A stretch of 64,000 nt of DNA from Hyphomicrobium_A sp963817485 (GCA_963817485.1 CAWFOR010000020.1:62001-126000); one strand, 5' to 3'. Counted from the first letter of the stretch, positions 1-12,197 are shown. Notes: generated by a model from the letters alone, not told the origin. Made by a program: numbers and translations.

Positions 1-263
1 TGCGGCCACAGCCCGTGCACGACGAAGCCATAGCGCTGGCCGTCGCGGCGCTCGCATTGCATCTCGTCGCGGTCGCCTTCGCTCGCGATGCAATGCGTTG
101 GGCTCCACGATAGGACGAGCGCGTAGTAGTCGAAGTCGCCGGCAGTGTTCGCAGGCGGCTTCGGATTGAAGTACTCGCTCGGCCAAGGTGCGCGCTGGTC
201 CTGCGCGACAGCGAGCGCGGCGACGCAGAGCACCGCGATTATCAGGGCGTAGCGCGCGCGCAT
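1..263 (-). CDS. Ribonuclease T2 family protein (N-terminal part, runs off window)
   Basis: The reverse strand from 263 to the window edge encodes about 87 residues. They begin with a hydrophobic signal peptide ending near an Ala-rich AVAQD segment. After this comes FDYYALVLSWSPTHC and then YGFVVHGLWP, which is the first conserved active-site block (CAS-1, catalytic His) of the RNase T2 family. T2 enzymes are secreted or periplasmic endoribonucleases of low base specificity. The second catalytic block and C-terminus lie outside the window. The ATG at 263 is preceded by a GGGAG-like ribosome site. The gene is transcribed away from the patatin gene. Confidence 0.85.
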   Translation of the reverse strand, partial: MRARYALIIAVLCVAALAVAQDQRAPWPSEYFNPKPPANTAGDFDYYALVLSWSPTHCIASEGDRDEMQCERRDGQRYGFVVHGLWP

Positions 264-484
264 GGAAGCTCCCGAGCCGAAAGACCAGTGCGGCGCCGTT
301 AGGCGCCGCGCCGGGCAGCATACTCGGGGGCGACGGGCGCCGCAAAGTGCGGGCAGGCGAAATCATTTACCGCGCCGGGCTCGTCTCCTCGCCCTATTGC
401 TGCTGCCGTGGTGTAAAAGGACGGGAGGCAGCCGCCACGTTTCGGAACCCCGCTACGCACCATCGAGGGCGGCTGGACGGCACA

Positions 485-1558
485 ATGACCATTCAGGAGC
501 CGAAACGACCCCAACCGATGTCTCGCGTGAACCGCAACCAGAAGCCGGTCAACATCGCACTGCAGGGCGGAGGAGCGCACGGCGCCTTCGCCTGGGGCGT
601 GCTCGACCGTATCCTTGAGGACGAGCGGCTCACGATCGAGGCGATCAGCGCGACAAGCGCGGGGGCCATGAACGCCGTCGTCGTCGCGCACGGTGTCTCG
701 CTCGGGGGCAGCGCCGGGGCGCGCGAGAAGCTCAACGAATTCTGGACCGAGATTTCGCGCGCTGGCGAGCTTTACAGCCCGCTGCGCACGTTGCCGTGGG
801 AGCGGTGGCTGCAGATGTACGGCGTCCAGGCCGACTTCTCGCCGACCTACCACGCGTTCCAATTGATGACGCACATGTTCTCGCCCTATCAGCTCAATCC
901 CTTCAACTTCAATCCGCTGAAGGACGTGCTGCTCAAGCTCATCGACTTCGACGCGCTTGCGCAGAGCGAGCGGGCGACGCGCGTCTTCCTGAGCGCCACC
1001 AACGTGCGCACCGGCAAGATCAAGGTGTTCGAGAACAAGGATCTCTGCGTCGACGCCGTGCTCGCCTCCGCCTGCTTGCCGCAGGTGTTCCAGGCGGTGG
1101 AGATCGACGGCGAGGCCTACTGGGACGGCGGCTTCATGGGCAATCCGGCCATCTTCCCGTTGATCTATCACGGCGCCTCGAAGGACGTGATCATCGTCCA
1201 CATCAACCCCATCGAGCGCTCAAAGCTGCCCAAGAGCGCGCCCGAGATCTTCGATCGCATGAACGAGATCAGCTTCAATTCCTCGCTCATGCGCGAGATG
1301 CGCGCGGTCGAGTTCGTCACGCGCCTCATCGACGAGGGTGCGCTCGACCATACGAAGTACAACCGCATGCGCATGCACTCGATCCGCGACGACGCGGAGA
1401 TGGCGCAACTCGGCGTCGCCACCAAGCTCAACCCGGACTGGGACTTCCTGTGCAAGCTGCGCGACACGGGGCGGCAGCGGGCGGAGGAGTGGCTGGAGCT
1501 GAATTTCGACCGCGTGGGCCGCGATTCCAGCATCGATCTGGCCGAGATCTACCTGTAG
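485..1558 (+). CDS. Patatin-like phospholipase
   Basis: A 357-residue patatin-fold lipid acyl hydrolase. The oxyanion loop GGGAHGAFAWG is at residues 28-38. The nucleophile Ser58 lies in SATSAGAMNA, where the usual first Gly of GxSxG is Ala. The catalytic Asp is in the YWDGGFMGNP block. I chose the ATG at 485 because the family homology starts about 20 residues later and a GAGGGCGG-like site lies upstream; the in-frame extension back to 188 is Arg-rich and has no family character. No signal peptide is seen, so it is probably cytoplasmic or peripherally membrane-bound. Substrate cannot be told from sequence. Confidence 0.88.
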   Translation: MTIQEPKRPQPMSRVNRNQKPVNIALQGGGAHGAFAWGVLDRILEDERLTIEAISATSAGAMNAVVVAHGVSLGGSAGAREKLNEFWTEISRAGELYSPLRTLPWERWLQMYGVQADFSPTYHAFQLMTHMFSPYQLNPFNFNPLKDVLLKLIDFDALAQSERATRVFLSATNVRTGKIKVFENKDLCVDAVLASACLPQVFQAVEIDGEAYWDGGFMGNPAIFPLIYHGASKDVIIVHINPIERSKLPKSAPEIFDRMNEISFNSSLMREMRAVEFVTRLIDEGALDHTKYNRMRMHSIRDDAEMAQLGVATKLNPDWDFLCKLRDTGRQRAEEWLELNFDRVGRDSSIDLAEIYL

Positions 1559-1562
1559 GCCC

Positions 1563-1579
1563 GATAGCCTGAGGCTATC
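1563..1579. terminator. Small hairpin after the patatin gene
   Basis: GATAGCC (1563-1569), a TGA loop and GGCTATC (1573-1579) form a perfect 7-bp stem five bases after the patatin stop codon. There is no clear T-run, so it may be a weak or factor-dependent terminator, or an RNA-stabilising hairpin. Confidence 0.4.
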
Positions 1580-1908
1580 AATTCCCGACCCAATCGATAT
1601 TTCAGAAGCGTCTCGGCCTGCGCCATCTTGCGGTTCAGGGGCTAGAAGCTGCCCGCAGGTCCCTGACTTCTCAGTGTCATTAATTCAATTTGCGGGCTGA
1701 TCGTTGCGGGAATTCTAAAGTTCCCGACGTTGATGGGATCGTTCGGAGCGCCGTCCATGTCGATTGGGAAGTCCCCCGACTGCGAAGCGGCTGATCGCCC
1801 GACCCAATCGATTCTCAGCCTAGGTCGACGCGCCGATCGTTCGTTCGACACATGCCCAATGCCGTCGCGGCCAAACGCGACGGAAGATCTGCCAACCCTC
1901 CAACTCCC
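1580..1908. other. Gene-poor stretch with a 15-bp direct repeat and inverted half-copy
   Basis: I see no convincing gene here. CCCGACCCAATCGAT occurs at 1584-1598 and again at 1798-1812. The inverted core TCGATTGGG occurs at 1760-1768. The composition is less G+C-rich than the neighbouring genes. It could be a degraded mobile or repeat element, or a protein-binding region upstream of the small secreted protein gene at 1921. Confidence 0.45.
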
Positions 1909-1920
1909 AGGAGACCAAAG

Positions 1921-2190
1921 ATGACGAAGCTTGCGATTGCCGCGCTCACCGCCGCCATTCTTGCCGGCGTGACACCAGTGCTCGCCAAAGAGGACTGCAA
2001 CGGCGGCTACAAGAACTTCCTCGGCCAGATGTCGACCTACGTCAACAAGATGAGCGGCTACGAGCTCGCCGACGCCGTGCGCAAGTCGCTCGACGCCTAC
2101 AACTCCTGCACCGCGGGCGACAGCTTCTCGCCGCACGGCGTTTGGGACGGCATTCTCGCCGACATGAAGGCCAAGGCCAGCAAGGGCTGA
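1921..2190 (+). CDS. Small secreted protein of unknown function
   Basis: An 89-residue protein. The ATG at 1921 follows an AGGAG site at 1909-1913. The first ~22 residues (MTKLAIAALTAAILAG...VLA) are a typical Sec signal peptide, with cleavage probable after LAK or VLA. The mature part is about 67 residues, with two Cys (in EDCNGGY and YNSCTAGD) that could form one disulfide. It is otherwise helical-looking and polar, and overall resembles small periplasmic helical proteins. I do not recognise the family. Confidence 0.7.
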   Translation: MTKLAIAALTAAILAGVTPVLAKEDCNGGYKNFLGQMSTYVNKMSGYELADAVRKSLDAYNSCTAGDSFSPHGVWDGILADMKAKASKG

Positions 2191-2272
2191 TCTCGCCTAT
2201 CGAGAGGCCCCTCGAGCGCCAGCCCGGGGGGCCCTAGTTGTTTCGAGCCCGATTTTTCCAGCGGTGATCGAC

Positions 2273-3835
2273 ATGCAGCGCAGCCGGCCTCGCACGTCCA
2301 CAATGCTCGCGGCTTTCGTGCTCGCGCTGCTCGCGGCTTCGGCCTCGCCGCCGTCTCCGCCGAAGAGCAAACCGGTGTCATTCTCACACACCTCCCCGAC
2401 AAGACGAGCGCCGAATACAAGGCTTTGCGCGATGTTCGGCGCGCCGATCGGCGGCCGGGATCTAGCGATGACGGGCGCGGAGATGTGGACCGTGCCGGAG
2501 GCACACTACGCGGCGCTGCGCGACGCCGCGATGAAACAGGGCGTCGCCCTGCATCGCCTCGGTGACAGCGCGACTCCCGAAGTCGCGACGGTAATGTCGG
2601 CCGCCAGCATGACGCCGGCGCAGCAGGAGATGATGCACAAGACCATGGAGTCGAAGGCTGCAGTCGGCATGAGCATGATGAAGCTGCCCGATCCTGCGAC
2701 CATGGAATACATGCTGACGGAAAGGATGAACGCGCCCGCGGGCAGCGCCCCGCAGACGGTGCTGATCCCGCTCAACGACAAGCTTACCGTGACCGCGCGC
2801 CGTACCGAGCTCAGCAAGACCGACGACGGCTACATCTGGCGCGGCGTCATCGACGAGACGGGCGAGCCCATCACGCTGCTGTGGTGGCCGACGGGCCGGC
2901 TCGCGGGAACGGTCATGTATAAGGGGCACGCTTACGTCATCAAGAACCTCGAGGGCACCATGCACGGCATGCTCGAGTTCTCGCCCGACAAGATGCCGCC
3001 CGATCACGGCGCCGCCAGCAAAGAGATGATGACGAAGATGGGCATGCACAGCGATCCGCTGGTGCACGACGGCGATGCCAGCATGATGCTGCCCGCGCAG
3101 GCGCAGCCCCCGCCCATGAAGCCGGCGCCTGCCGAAGGCGCGCCGAAGGAGGCAACCATCAACCTGATCGTCGCCTACACCAAGAAGGCCGCGAGCCACT
3201 ATACCGACATTGTGAAAGACATGATCGACGTGGCTATCGCCCAGACTAACCAGTCGTTCCGCGACAGCGGCATCGACAACGTCCACGTCAAGCTCGTGCA
3301 TGCCTACGAGACCGACTACGTCGAGAAGGGAAGCCACTTCGACCACGTCTACCGCTTCCGCAACAAGGGCGACGGCTACATGGACGAGATCCACGACCTG
3401 CGCGCCAAATACGGCGCCGACGTCGCCGTTCTCGTCGTCGACGACCCCATGGGCTGCGGGCTGTCGATCCGCGTTGCCGCCGAGGCGCCCGACGCCTTCG
3501 CCGCGATCCATCACGAGTGCGCCGCCACCATGTACTCGCTCGCCCACGAGATCGGCCACCTGATCGGCGCCCGCCACGACCGTGCGCTCGACGACAGCAC
3601 GCAGCCGTTCCCCTATGGCCACGGCTTCGTGCACGGCAAGGAGTGGCGCACAATGATGAGCTACATGGAGAGTTGCGACGGCTGCCCGCGGCGGGCGATC
3701 TGGTCGAGCCCCGACGTCAAGGTCGACGGCGTGTCGGCGGGCGACGCCGAGACCAACAACGCCAAGGTCATCCGCGAGAACGCCGCCCGCGTCGCCGCCT
3801 TCCACACGCAACTCGGCAACAGCGCGAGCCGGTGA
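2273..3835 (+). CDS. Secreted zinc metalloprotease, M12B/reprolysin-like, probable N-terminal frame errors
   Basis: A protein of about 520 residues. The zinc site HEIGHLIGARHD (HExxHxxGxxHD, residues about 425-436) with a following Met-turn-like segment MMSYMESC places it with the reprolysin-like M12B metalloproteases. The domain starts near ATINLIVAYTKKAA. The N-terminus reads as a signal peptide (MQRSRPRTSTMLAAFVLALLAA). Between about 2337 and 2470 the annotated frame is low-complexity Ser/Pro/Arg. The frame shifted by one reads FGLAAVSAEEQTGVILTHL followed by DKTSAEYKALRDV, which completes a good signal peptide and a natural-looking propeptide. Two compensating single-base indels are therefore likely. 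ATG 2273 is preferred to the GTG at 2264. Confidence 0.78.
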   Translation: MQRSRPRTSTMLAAFVLALLAASASPPSPPKSKPVSFSHTSPTRRAPNTRLCAMFGAPIGGRDLAMTGAEMWTVPEAHYAALRDAAMKQGVALHRLGDSATPEVATVMSAASMTPAQQEMMHKTMESKAAVGMSMMKLPDPATMEYMLTERMNAPAGSAPQTVLIPLNDKLTVTARRTELSKTDDGYIWRGVIDETGEPITLLWWPTGRLAGTVMYKGHAYVIKNLEGTMHGMLEFSPDKMPPDHGAASKEMMTKMGMHSDPLVHDGDASMMLPAQAQPPPMKPAPAEGAPKEATINLIVAYTKKAASHYTDIVKDMIDVAIAQTNQSFRDSGIDNVHVKLVHAYETDYVEKGSHFDHVYRFRNKGDGYMDEIHDLRAKYGADVAVLVVDDPMGCGLSIRVAAEAPDAFAAIHHECAATMYSLAHEIGHLIGARHDRALDDSTQPFPYGHGFVHGKEWRTMMSYMESCDGCPRRAIWSSPDVKVDGVSAGDAETNNAKVIRENAARVAAFHTQLGNSASR

Positions 3836-3838
3836 GGC

Positions 3839-5233
3839 TCAGGCGGCGAGCTTCTCCAGGATGCGCGCCCAACTGCGGGCGCCCTTCTTGAAGCTCTGCA
3901 GGTTGTACTTCTCGTTGGGGCTGTGGATGCGGTCATCCTCGACGCCGAAGCCGACGAGCAGGCTATCGGTGCCGAGCACCTCCCGGAACGAGGAGACGAT
4001 CGGGATCGAGGCGCCGCACCCCATCATCACCGTCGGGCGCCCCCATTCCTCCTCCAGCGCGGCGGCGGCTGCCTGCATCGGAGCGGTGGAGGTTTCAAAG
4101 GAGATGGCAGTGCTCGCCTGCGGGCTCGTGAACTCGACGCTGCAGTCGGGCGGTAGCTGAGCGCGCACGAATGCCTTGAGGCGCTCGATGATCTTCTCCG
4201 GGTCCTGGCCCGCGACCATGCGGCAGGTGATCTTGGCGGAGGCCTTGGACGGTATCACCGTCTTGGTGCCGATGCCCTGGTAGCCGCCGGTGATGCCGTT
4301 GAACTCGAGCGTGGGGCGCGACCAGAGCTGCTCCAGCACGGAGTAGCCGGCTTCGCCCGCGGGCGTCGTGAGACCGACGGAGGCGAGGAACGGCTCGGGC
4401 TCGAAGCCGAGCTCGCGCCACTGCTCGATCTGAGCGGGTGCCGGCGCGGCAACGCCGTCGTAGAAGCCCGGAACCGTGACGCGCCCGCTGCCATCGTGCA
4501 TCGCCGCCAGCACGTGCGCGAGCACGCGGATCGGGTTGACCGCCGGGCCGCCGTAGATGCCGGAGTGCAGGTCGCGCGACGGGCCCGTTATGACGACCTC
4601 GAGCGCGGCGAGCCCGCGCAGCATGGTGGTGATGGCGGGCGTGTCCTTGTCCCACTGGCCGGTATCGCACACGAGCACGAGGTCGGATTTCAGCTCGGGG
4701 CCGTACTGCTTGAGGAAGCCCGGCAGCGACGCCGACCCGCACTCCTCCTCGCCCTCGATCAGGACGGACACCGCGAGCGGAAGCTCGCCCGCGATCGTCT
4801 TCCACGCCCGCGCGGCGGCGAGGAAGGTCATGAGCTGGCCCTTGTTGTCTTCCGCCCCCCGCGCCACGATCACCTGCCCGTTGTGCGGGTCGGTGGCGAT
4901 GTAGGGATCGAACGGAGGCGAATCCCAGAGCGTCACCGGGTCCGGCGGCTGCACATCGTAGTGCCCATAGAAGAGGACATGCGGCGTGCCATCGGCAACC
5001 TTTGCCCGGTCGTGGCCGACAACCATGGCGTGACCTGTCGTGGGGACCACGCGGGCGTCAAAGCCGATGTCGCGCAATTCTTCCGCGCACCAGTCGGCGG
5101 CGGCGCGGCACCTCTCCTTGTAGGCCGGGTCTGTCGACACGCTTTCGATGCGCAGGAGCTCGAACAGGCGCGAAAGCGCGGCCTCGCTGGTCTCGTCCAG
5201 GATTGTCAGCACTTGGTTCAGCTTATCGGTCAT
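3839..5233 (-). CDS. M20 family dipeptidase/peptidase
   Basis: A 464-residue cytoplasmic di-zinc peptidase of the M20 (dipeptidase/ArgE-DapE) family. Metal and catalytic residues are visible: H91 and D93 in FYGHYDVQPP, bridging D129 in GAEDNK, the catalytic Glu pair in IEGEEECGS (about 162-164), and D in CDTGQW. The dimerisation (lid) domain follows, with HSGIYGGP. The length fits the family. The start is the ATG at 5233; upstream in-frame sequence is Arg-rich. It is convergent with the metalloprotease gene, the stops lying only a few bases apart. Substrate specificity cannot be assigned. Confidence 0.9.
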   Translation of the reverse strand: MTDKLNQVLTILDETSEAALSRLFELLRIESVSTDPAYKERCRAAADWCAEELRDIGFDARVVPTTGHAMVVGHDRAKVADGTPHVLFYGHYDVQPPDPVTLWDSPPFDPYIATDPHNGQVIVARGAEDNKGQLMTFLAAARAWKTIAGELPLAVSVLIEGEEECGSASLPGFLKQYGPELKSDLVLVCDTGQWDKDTPAITTMLRGLAALEVVITGPSRDLHSGIYGGPAVNPIRVLAHVLAAMHDGSGRVTVPGFYDGVAAPAPAQIEQWRELGFEPEPFLASVGLTTPAGEAGYSVLEQLWSRPTLEFNGITGGYQGIGTKTVIPSKASAKITCRMVAGQDPEKIIERLKAFVRAQLPPDCSVEFTSPQASTAISFETSTAPMQAAAAALEEEWGRPTVMMGCGASIPIVSSFREVLGTDSLLVGFGVEDDRIHSPNEKYNLQSFKKGARSWARILEKLAA

Positions 5234-5384
5234 AAAGTTCGTCTCCGGGCACGTTCGGCCGAGGAGAGTGCGGTAAGGATCGGCTTGCGTCAAAGGTGCA
5301 CTCGACGGAACGCCGCACCCATAAAGCCAGTTTCCTCCACCGGCAGCTTTCCGCCGCATCTTTCGAGCGCGCAATGAGGCTAGT

Positions 5385-8169
<2,785 letters not shown>

Positions 8170-8182
8170 AAGCTAGTCGCGC

Positions 8183-8407
8183 TTACCACCAGCCGCGCCG
8201 CTCCTGCTCGTCTATCGAAGGTTTGCGCGGGCGCACGCCCTCGTACTTCGGTAGCAGCAGAATGAACAGGAGCATGGGCGGGAGCACGAAGCACCACGCG
8301 ATCCAGAACGAGTAGTCGCGGTTCTTGACCCCCGCCAGCACGCCGCCGAGGAATGCGGCGGAAAGTGCCACGAGGCCCCAGATGACAATGTCCTGCGTGA
8401 AATCCAT
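8183..8407 (-). CDS. Small two-helix membrane protein
   Basis: A 74-residue protein with two predicted membrane helices (about residues 8-28 and 35-53) and a charged C-terminal tail ending ERRGWW. The ATG at 8407 has a GAGG-like site upstream. It is convergent with ppdK, 13 bases apart. Function unknown; nothing in the neighbourhood points to a role. Confidence 0.6.
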   Translation of the reverse strand: MDFTQDIVIWGLVALSAAFLGGVLAGVKNRDYSFWIAWCFVLPPMLLFILLLPKYEGVRPRKPSIDEQERRGWW

Positions 8408-8528
8408 GGCGGCGGTGCCTCAACCAGAGCGACGGCGACCGATCGAGGCGTCTTGATGTGGCCAGGTGGCGGTTGCCCACAACTCCTGCGCAGCAACTGT
8501 GGCAAAATCAAGCGAGATCGTGCGTCCG

Positions 8529-9398
8529 TTAACCGGCCGGATCGAAGTCGAGCCCGACGTCGAGATTGGGCGCCGAATGGGTGAGCGCCCCGACGGAAAT
8601 GAGGTCGACGCCGGTCTCGGCGATCTGGCGCACGGTGTCGAGGGTTACGCCGCCTGAAGCTTCCGTGACAGTGCGCCCGGCAACCTTGGCGACGGCGGCC
8701 TTCAGCATCGGCACCGGCATGTTGTCGAGCAGCACGGCATCGGGGTTTTGCGCCAGCGCTTCGTCGAGCTCGGCGAGGCTCGTCACCTCCACCTCGACCT
8801 TGACCATGTGGCCCGCGCGGCTGCGGATGCCGGCCATGGCTTTGGCGATGCTGCCCGCCGCCGCGATGTGATTGTCCTTGACGAGGATAGCGTCGAACAG
8901 CCCGAAGCGGTGGTTGAGCCCGCCGCCGGCGCGTACCGCGTGCTTCTCGAAGGCGCGCAGGCCGGGCGTCGTCTTGCGCGTATCGATGATGCGGGCGCGT
9001 GTGCCCGCGATTTTATCCACGTAAGCGCGCGTCAGCGTGGCGATGCCCGACAGGTGGCCGAGGAAATTGAGCGCGACGCGCTCAGCGCCGAGCAGAGCCC
9101 GCGCGTTGCCGGAGACGCGGACGATGGCGTCGCCGGGCTTGACGGGTGCGCCGTCGGCGACGAGCACCTCGACGCGCGCTTCCCTGTCGAGCGACTTGAA
9201 CGCGGCCTCAGCAAGCTGCACGCCGGCGATCACGCCGGCCTTGCGCGTCGCGATGACGCCCGAGGCGTGCGCGCCGGCCGGAATGGTCGCTTCCGACGTG
9301 ATGTCGCCGGCAAGCCCAAGATCCTCGGCCAGAGCCGCGGCGACCGCCGCGTCGACAAGCTCGCGCGGCAGGCTAAGGTCAGGCGCAGCGTTGCTCAT
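8529..9398 (-). CDS. nadC: Nicotinate-nucleotide diphosphorylase (carboxylating), quinolinate phosphoribosyltransferase
   Basis: A 289-residue type II phosphoribosyltransferase that makes nicotinate mononucleotide from quinolinate and PRPP, third step of de novo NAD synthesis. Signature blocks are GDITSEATIP near the N-terminus, DTRKTTPGLRAFEKHAVRAG (substrate and PRPP contacts), HRFGLFDAILVKDNH and the VEVEV...LLDN barrel strands. The start at 9398 overlaps the nadB stop as ATGA, indicating translational coupling. It is the last gene of the nadABC operon. Confidence 0.95.
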   Translation of the reverse strand: MSNAAPDLSLPRELVDAAVAAALAEDLGLAGDITSEATIPAGAHASGVIATRKAGVIAGVQLAEAAFKSLDREARVEVLVADGAPVKPGDAIVRVSGNARALLGAERVALNFLGHLSGIATLTRAYVDKIAGTRARIIDTRKTTPGLRAFEKHAVRAGGGLNHRFGLFDAILVKDNHIAAAGSIAKAMAGIRSRAGHMVKVEVEVTSLAELDEALAQNPDAVLLDNMPVPMLKAAVAKVAGRTVTEASGGVTLDTVRQIAETGVDLISVGALTHSAPNLDVGLDFDPAG

Positions 9399-11048
9399 CC
9401 GCAGCATCCGGCCTGGTGGAGATGCGCAGGCGCAGGCGTGGAAGTCAGGCGATCGAGCTCGGCGAGCGTCTGGAAGCTGCGGTGGGCGAGCGCCGGGCTC
9501 GCGTCCGGGAAATCGCTGCGGTCGTGCGCGCCGCGGCTTTCCTCGCGCTGCAGCGCGCCGGCGGCGATGAAGCGGGCGGCGAGCGCCATGTTGGCGAGGA
9601 TGCGGTCGTCTCCTGCCTCGCGCTCGATCTGGCTCAGTGCCGCGATAGCCTTGCGCAGACCCGCGGCATCGCGCACGACCCCCACGCTGTCCGTCATCGT
9701 GCGGCGAAGCCGCGCGAGCTTGGCGGCGCGGTCGACGGCAGGGCCTTGGGTAGCGCGGGTAATCCGCTTCAAGTTGACGGTCGGTGCGCGGCGGCTGTTG
9801 CGATCGAGCGCGGCGATGTCGGCGGCGGCGCGGGCGCCGAACACGACCGCTTCGAGCAGCGAGTTGGAGGCGAGCCGGTTGGCGCCGTGCAGCCCGGTGG
9901 ACGCGACCTCGCCCACGGCCCACAGACCCGGCACGGTCGAGCGCGCGCGCTCGTCGGTGGCGATGCCGCCCATGTGGTAGTGGGCGGCGGGTGCCACCGG
10001 GATCGGCTGCGTGACGGGATCGATGCCGGCCGCCTTGCAGAAGGCGTAGACGGTGGGGAACGCCTCCGGGAAATGCGCGCCGATCGCCGTGCGGCAATCG
10101 AGGTAGGCCCCGCGTCCGGCGGCGATCTCGGCGAACACGCCGCGCGCTACGATATCGCGCGGGCTCAGCTCTGCGCGCGGGTCGATCCTCGGCATGAAGC
10201 GTTCGCCTTCGCCGTTGATCAGGATGGCGCCCTCGCCCCGCAACGCCTCCGTCGCCAGCGGCGCCGGGTCGGCGCCGACGTCGATGCCGGTGGGATGGAA
10301 CTGCACGAACTCGGCGTCCGCGATCACCGCGCCGACGCGGGCGGCCATGGCGATCGCCTCGCCGCGCGCATAGCCGGGGTTGGTGGTGATGGCAAAGAGG
10401 CCGCCGACGCCGCCGGTCGCCAGCACGACCGCGCAGGCGGGGAAGAACTCGTAGGCGCCGTTGCCGAACGCGGCCGGGCGCAGGAGGCGCACGCCTTCGA
10501 CGCGGCCGTCCGACGACGATGAGCTCGTCGGCCTCGTAGCCTTCGAGCACGCGGATCGACGGCGTCGCGCGCACTTTTGCGATCAGCGCGCGCATGATGG
10601 CGGCGCCGGACCGGTCGCCGGAGACGTGTACGATGCGGCGGCGCGAGTGCGCGGCCTCGCGGCTCAGTGAGAAGTGCCCCTCGGCGTCGCGATCGAAGGG
10701 AACGCCGTAGGCGACGAGATCGTCGATGCGGGCGGGCGCCTCCTCCGTGACGAAGCGCGCGACGCGCTCATCGACGATGCCCGCGCCGGCAGCGAGGGTG
10801 TCGGCCGCATGCAAATCAGGGCTGTCGTCGGGGCCGACGGCGGCGGCGATGCCAGCCTGCGCCCAATTGCTGGAGGCGCCTTCGCCGAGCGGCGCCGCGG
10901 CGAGCACGGTCACGTGCATGGGCGCGAGCTTCAGCGCCGTGAACAGGCCCGCGAGGCCGCCGCCGACGATCACCACGTCGCCGTGGGCGCCGAGCCTCTC
11001 GTCGGTTGCCGAGGCGAAACGTGGGGAGCGGCTGACGCTTGAGGCCAT
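9395..11048 (-). pseudogene. nadB: L-aspartate oxidase with a single-base frameshift
   Basis: A flavoenzyme that oxidises L-aspartate to iminoaspartate, the substrate of NadA. The N-terminal FAD-binding motif GGGLAGLFTAL and SSNWAQAGIAAAV read from 11048. The frame breaks at 10510-10511, where the plus strand has GTCCGAC in place of GTCGAC. Removing one base gives ELIVVDGRVEGVRLL and continues into the intact C-terminal part (HYHMGGI, STGLHGANRLASNSLLEA). The restored length is about 550 residues, normal for NadB. Since nadA and nadC are intact, an assembly error is the simplest reading. ATG 11048 is preferred to GTG 11060. It lies 52 bases after nadA. Confidence 0.88.
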
Positions 11049-11100
11049 GGCGGTGCTCACGAGCGCTGAGGCCGACCCCCGAAGGGATCGGCCGCGGGCT

Positions 11101-12180
11101 TCAGTTCGTCAGGTTGACCATGCGCTCGACCGCGCGGCGCGCTTTCGCGGCGACCGCCGGATCGACCGTCACCTCGTGGCGCATGTCGCGCAGGGCGAGG
11201 TAGATGTTCTCGAGGCTGATGCGCTTCATGTGCGGGCACAGGCTGCACGGCCGGATGAACTCGACGTCGGGCGTCTCGACGGCGACGTTGGAGGCCATCG
11301 AGCATTCGGTGATGAGCGCGACCTTCGTCGGGCGGTTGGTCTTCACCCAGTTGATCATCGCCGAGGTCGAGCCGGTGAAGTCGGAGGCCTCGATGACCTC
11401 GGGCGGGCACTCGGGATGCGCGATGATGCGCGTGCCGGGATCGGCCGCGCGGATGTCGGCGATGTCCTGCGCCGTGAAGCGCTCATGCACCTCGCAGTGG
11501 CCCTTCCAGGCGATGATCTCGACCTTGGTCTTGGTCTGCACGTACTTCGCAAGGTACTCGTCGGGGATGAGCAGGACGCGCGGCGCGCCGAGGCTCTCGA
11601 CGATCTTCACCGCGTTGGACGAGGTGCAGCAGATATCGCACTCGGCCTTCACGGCGGCGGACGTGTTGACGTAGGTGACGATCGGAACGCCCGGATAGGC
11701 CTCGCGCAGCATGCGCACGTCCGCAGGCGTGATCGACGCCGCGAGCGAGCAGCCAGCGCGCAAGTCCGGGATCAGCACGGTCTTGTCGGGGTTCAGGAGC
11801 TTGGAGGTCTCGGCCATGAAGTGCACGCCGGCCTGCACGATCACCTGAGCGGTCGTGCGCGCAGCCTCTTTGGCGAGCTGCAGCGAGTCGCCCTGGAAAT
11901 CGCCGACGCAGTGGAAGATCTCCGGTGTCATGTAGTTGTGCGCGAGGATCACCGCGTTGCGCTCTTTCTTGAGCTCGTTGATCGCCTTGATCAGCGGCGC
12001 GTAGTGCGGCCACTCCATCGGGGTGATGATGTGCTTCACGCGCGCGTAGAGCGGCGCCATCTCGGCGGCCAGCTCCGGCGTGAAGAGGGGGAGCGCGGCC
12101 GGCGACGTCACCGGCGCCGGCATTCGGGCCGAGGCGCGGCGGCGGGGGGCCCGCTCAGTGCGCAGCTCGAGATTGTCCAT
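11101..12180 (-). CDS. nadA: Quinolinate synthase
   Basis: A 359-residue [4Fe-4S] enzyme that condenses iminoaspartate with dihydroxyacetone phosphate to quinolinate. The three cluster ligands expected from family spacing are C144 (RAGCSLAAS), C229 (WKGHCEVHE) and C312 or C315 (RPCSLCPHM). Substrate-binding blocks HNYMTPEI and GVHFMAET are present. The ATG at 12180 follows GGGAGAGGAAG. It is the first gene of the nadABC operon, controlled by the promoter and two palindromes just upstream. The N-terminal ~35 residues are Arg/Ala/Pro-rich and poorly conserved. Confidence 0.95.
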   Translation of the reverse strand: MDNLELRTERAPRRRASARMPAPVTSPAALPLFTPELAAEMAPLYARVKHIITPMEWPHYAPLIKAINELKKERNAVILAHNYMTPEIFHCVGDFQGDSLQLAKEAARTTAQVIVQAGVHFMAETSKLLNPDKTVLIPDLRAGCSLAASITPADVRMLREAYPGVPIVTYVNTSAAVKAECDICCTSSNAVKIVESLGAPRVLLIPDEYLAKYVQTKTKVEIIAWKGHCEVHERFTAQDIADIRAADPGTRIIAHPECPPEVIEASDFTGSTSAMINWVKTNRPTKVALITECSMASNVAVETPDVEFIRPCSLCPHMKRISLENIYLALRDMRHEVTVDPAVAAKARRAVERMVNLTN

Positions 12181-12197
12181 CGCTTCCTCTCCCAACT

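Noticed and set aside
188..484. Upstream in-frame extension of the patatin gene
   Set aside because: Arg/Ala-rich translation without family similarity, and overlap with the RNase T2 gene start on the other strand; ATG 485 fits homology and ribosome site.
8529..11060. A single 843-residue reading frame spanning nadB and nadC
   Set aside because: Not a fusion: the nadB frameshift makes its first part run on in the nadC frame; the real nadB C-terminus reads in another frame and ends at 9395.
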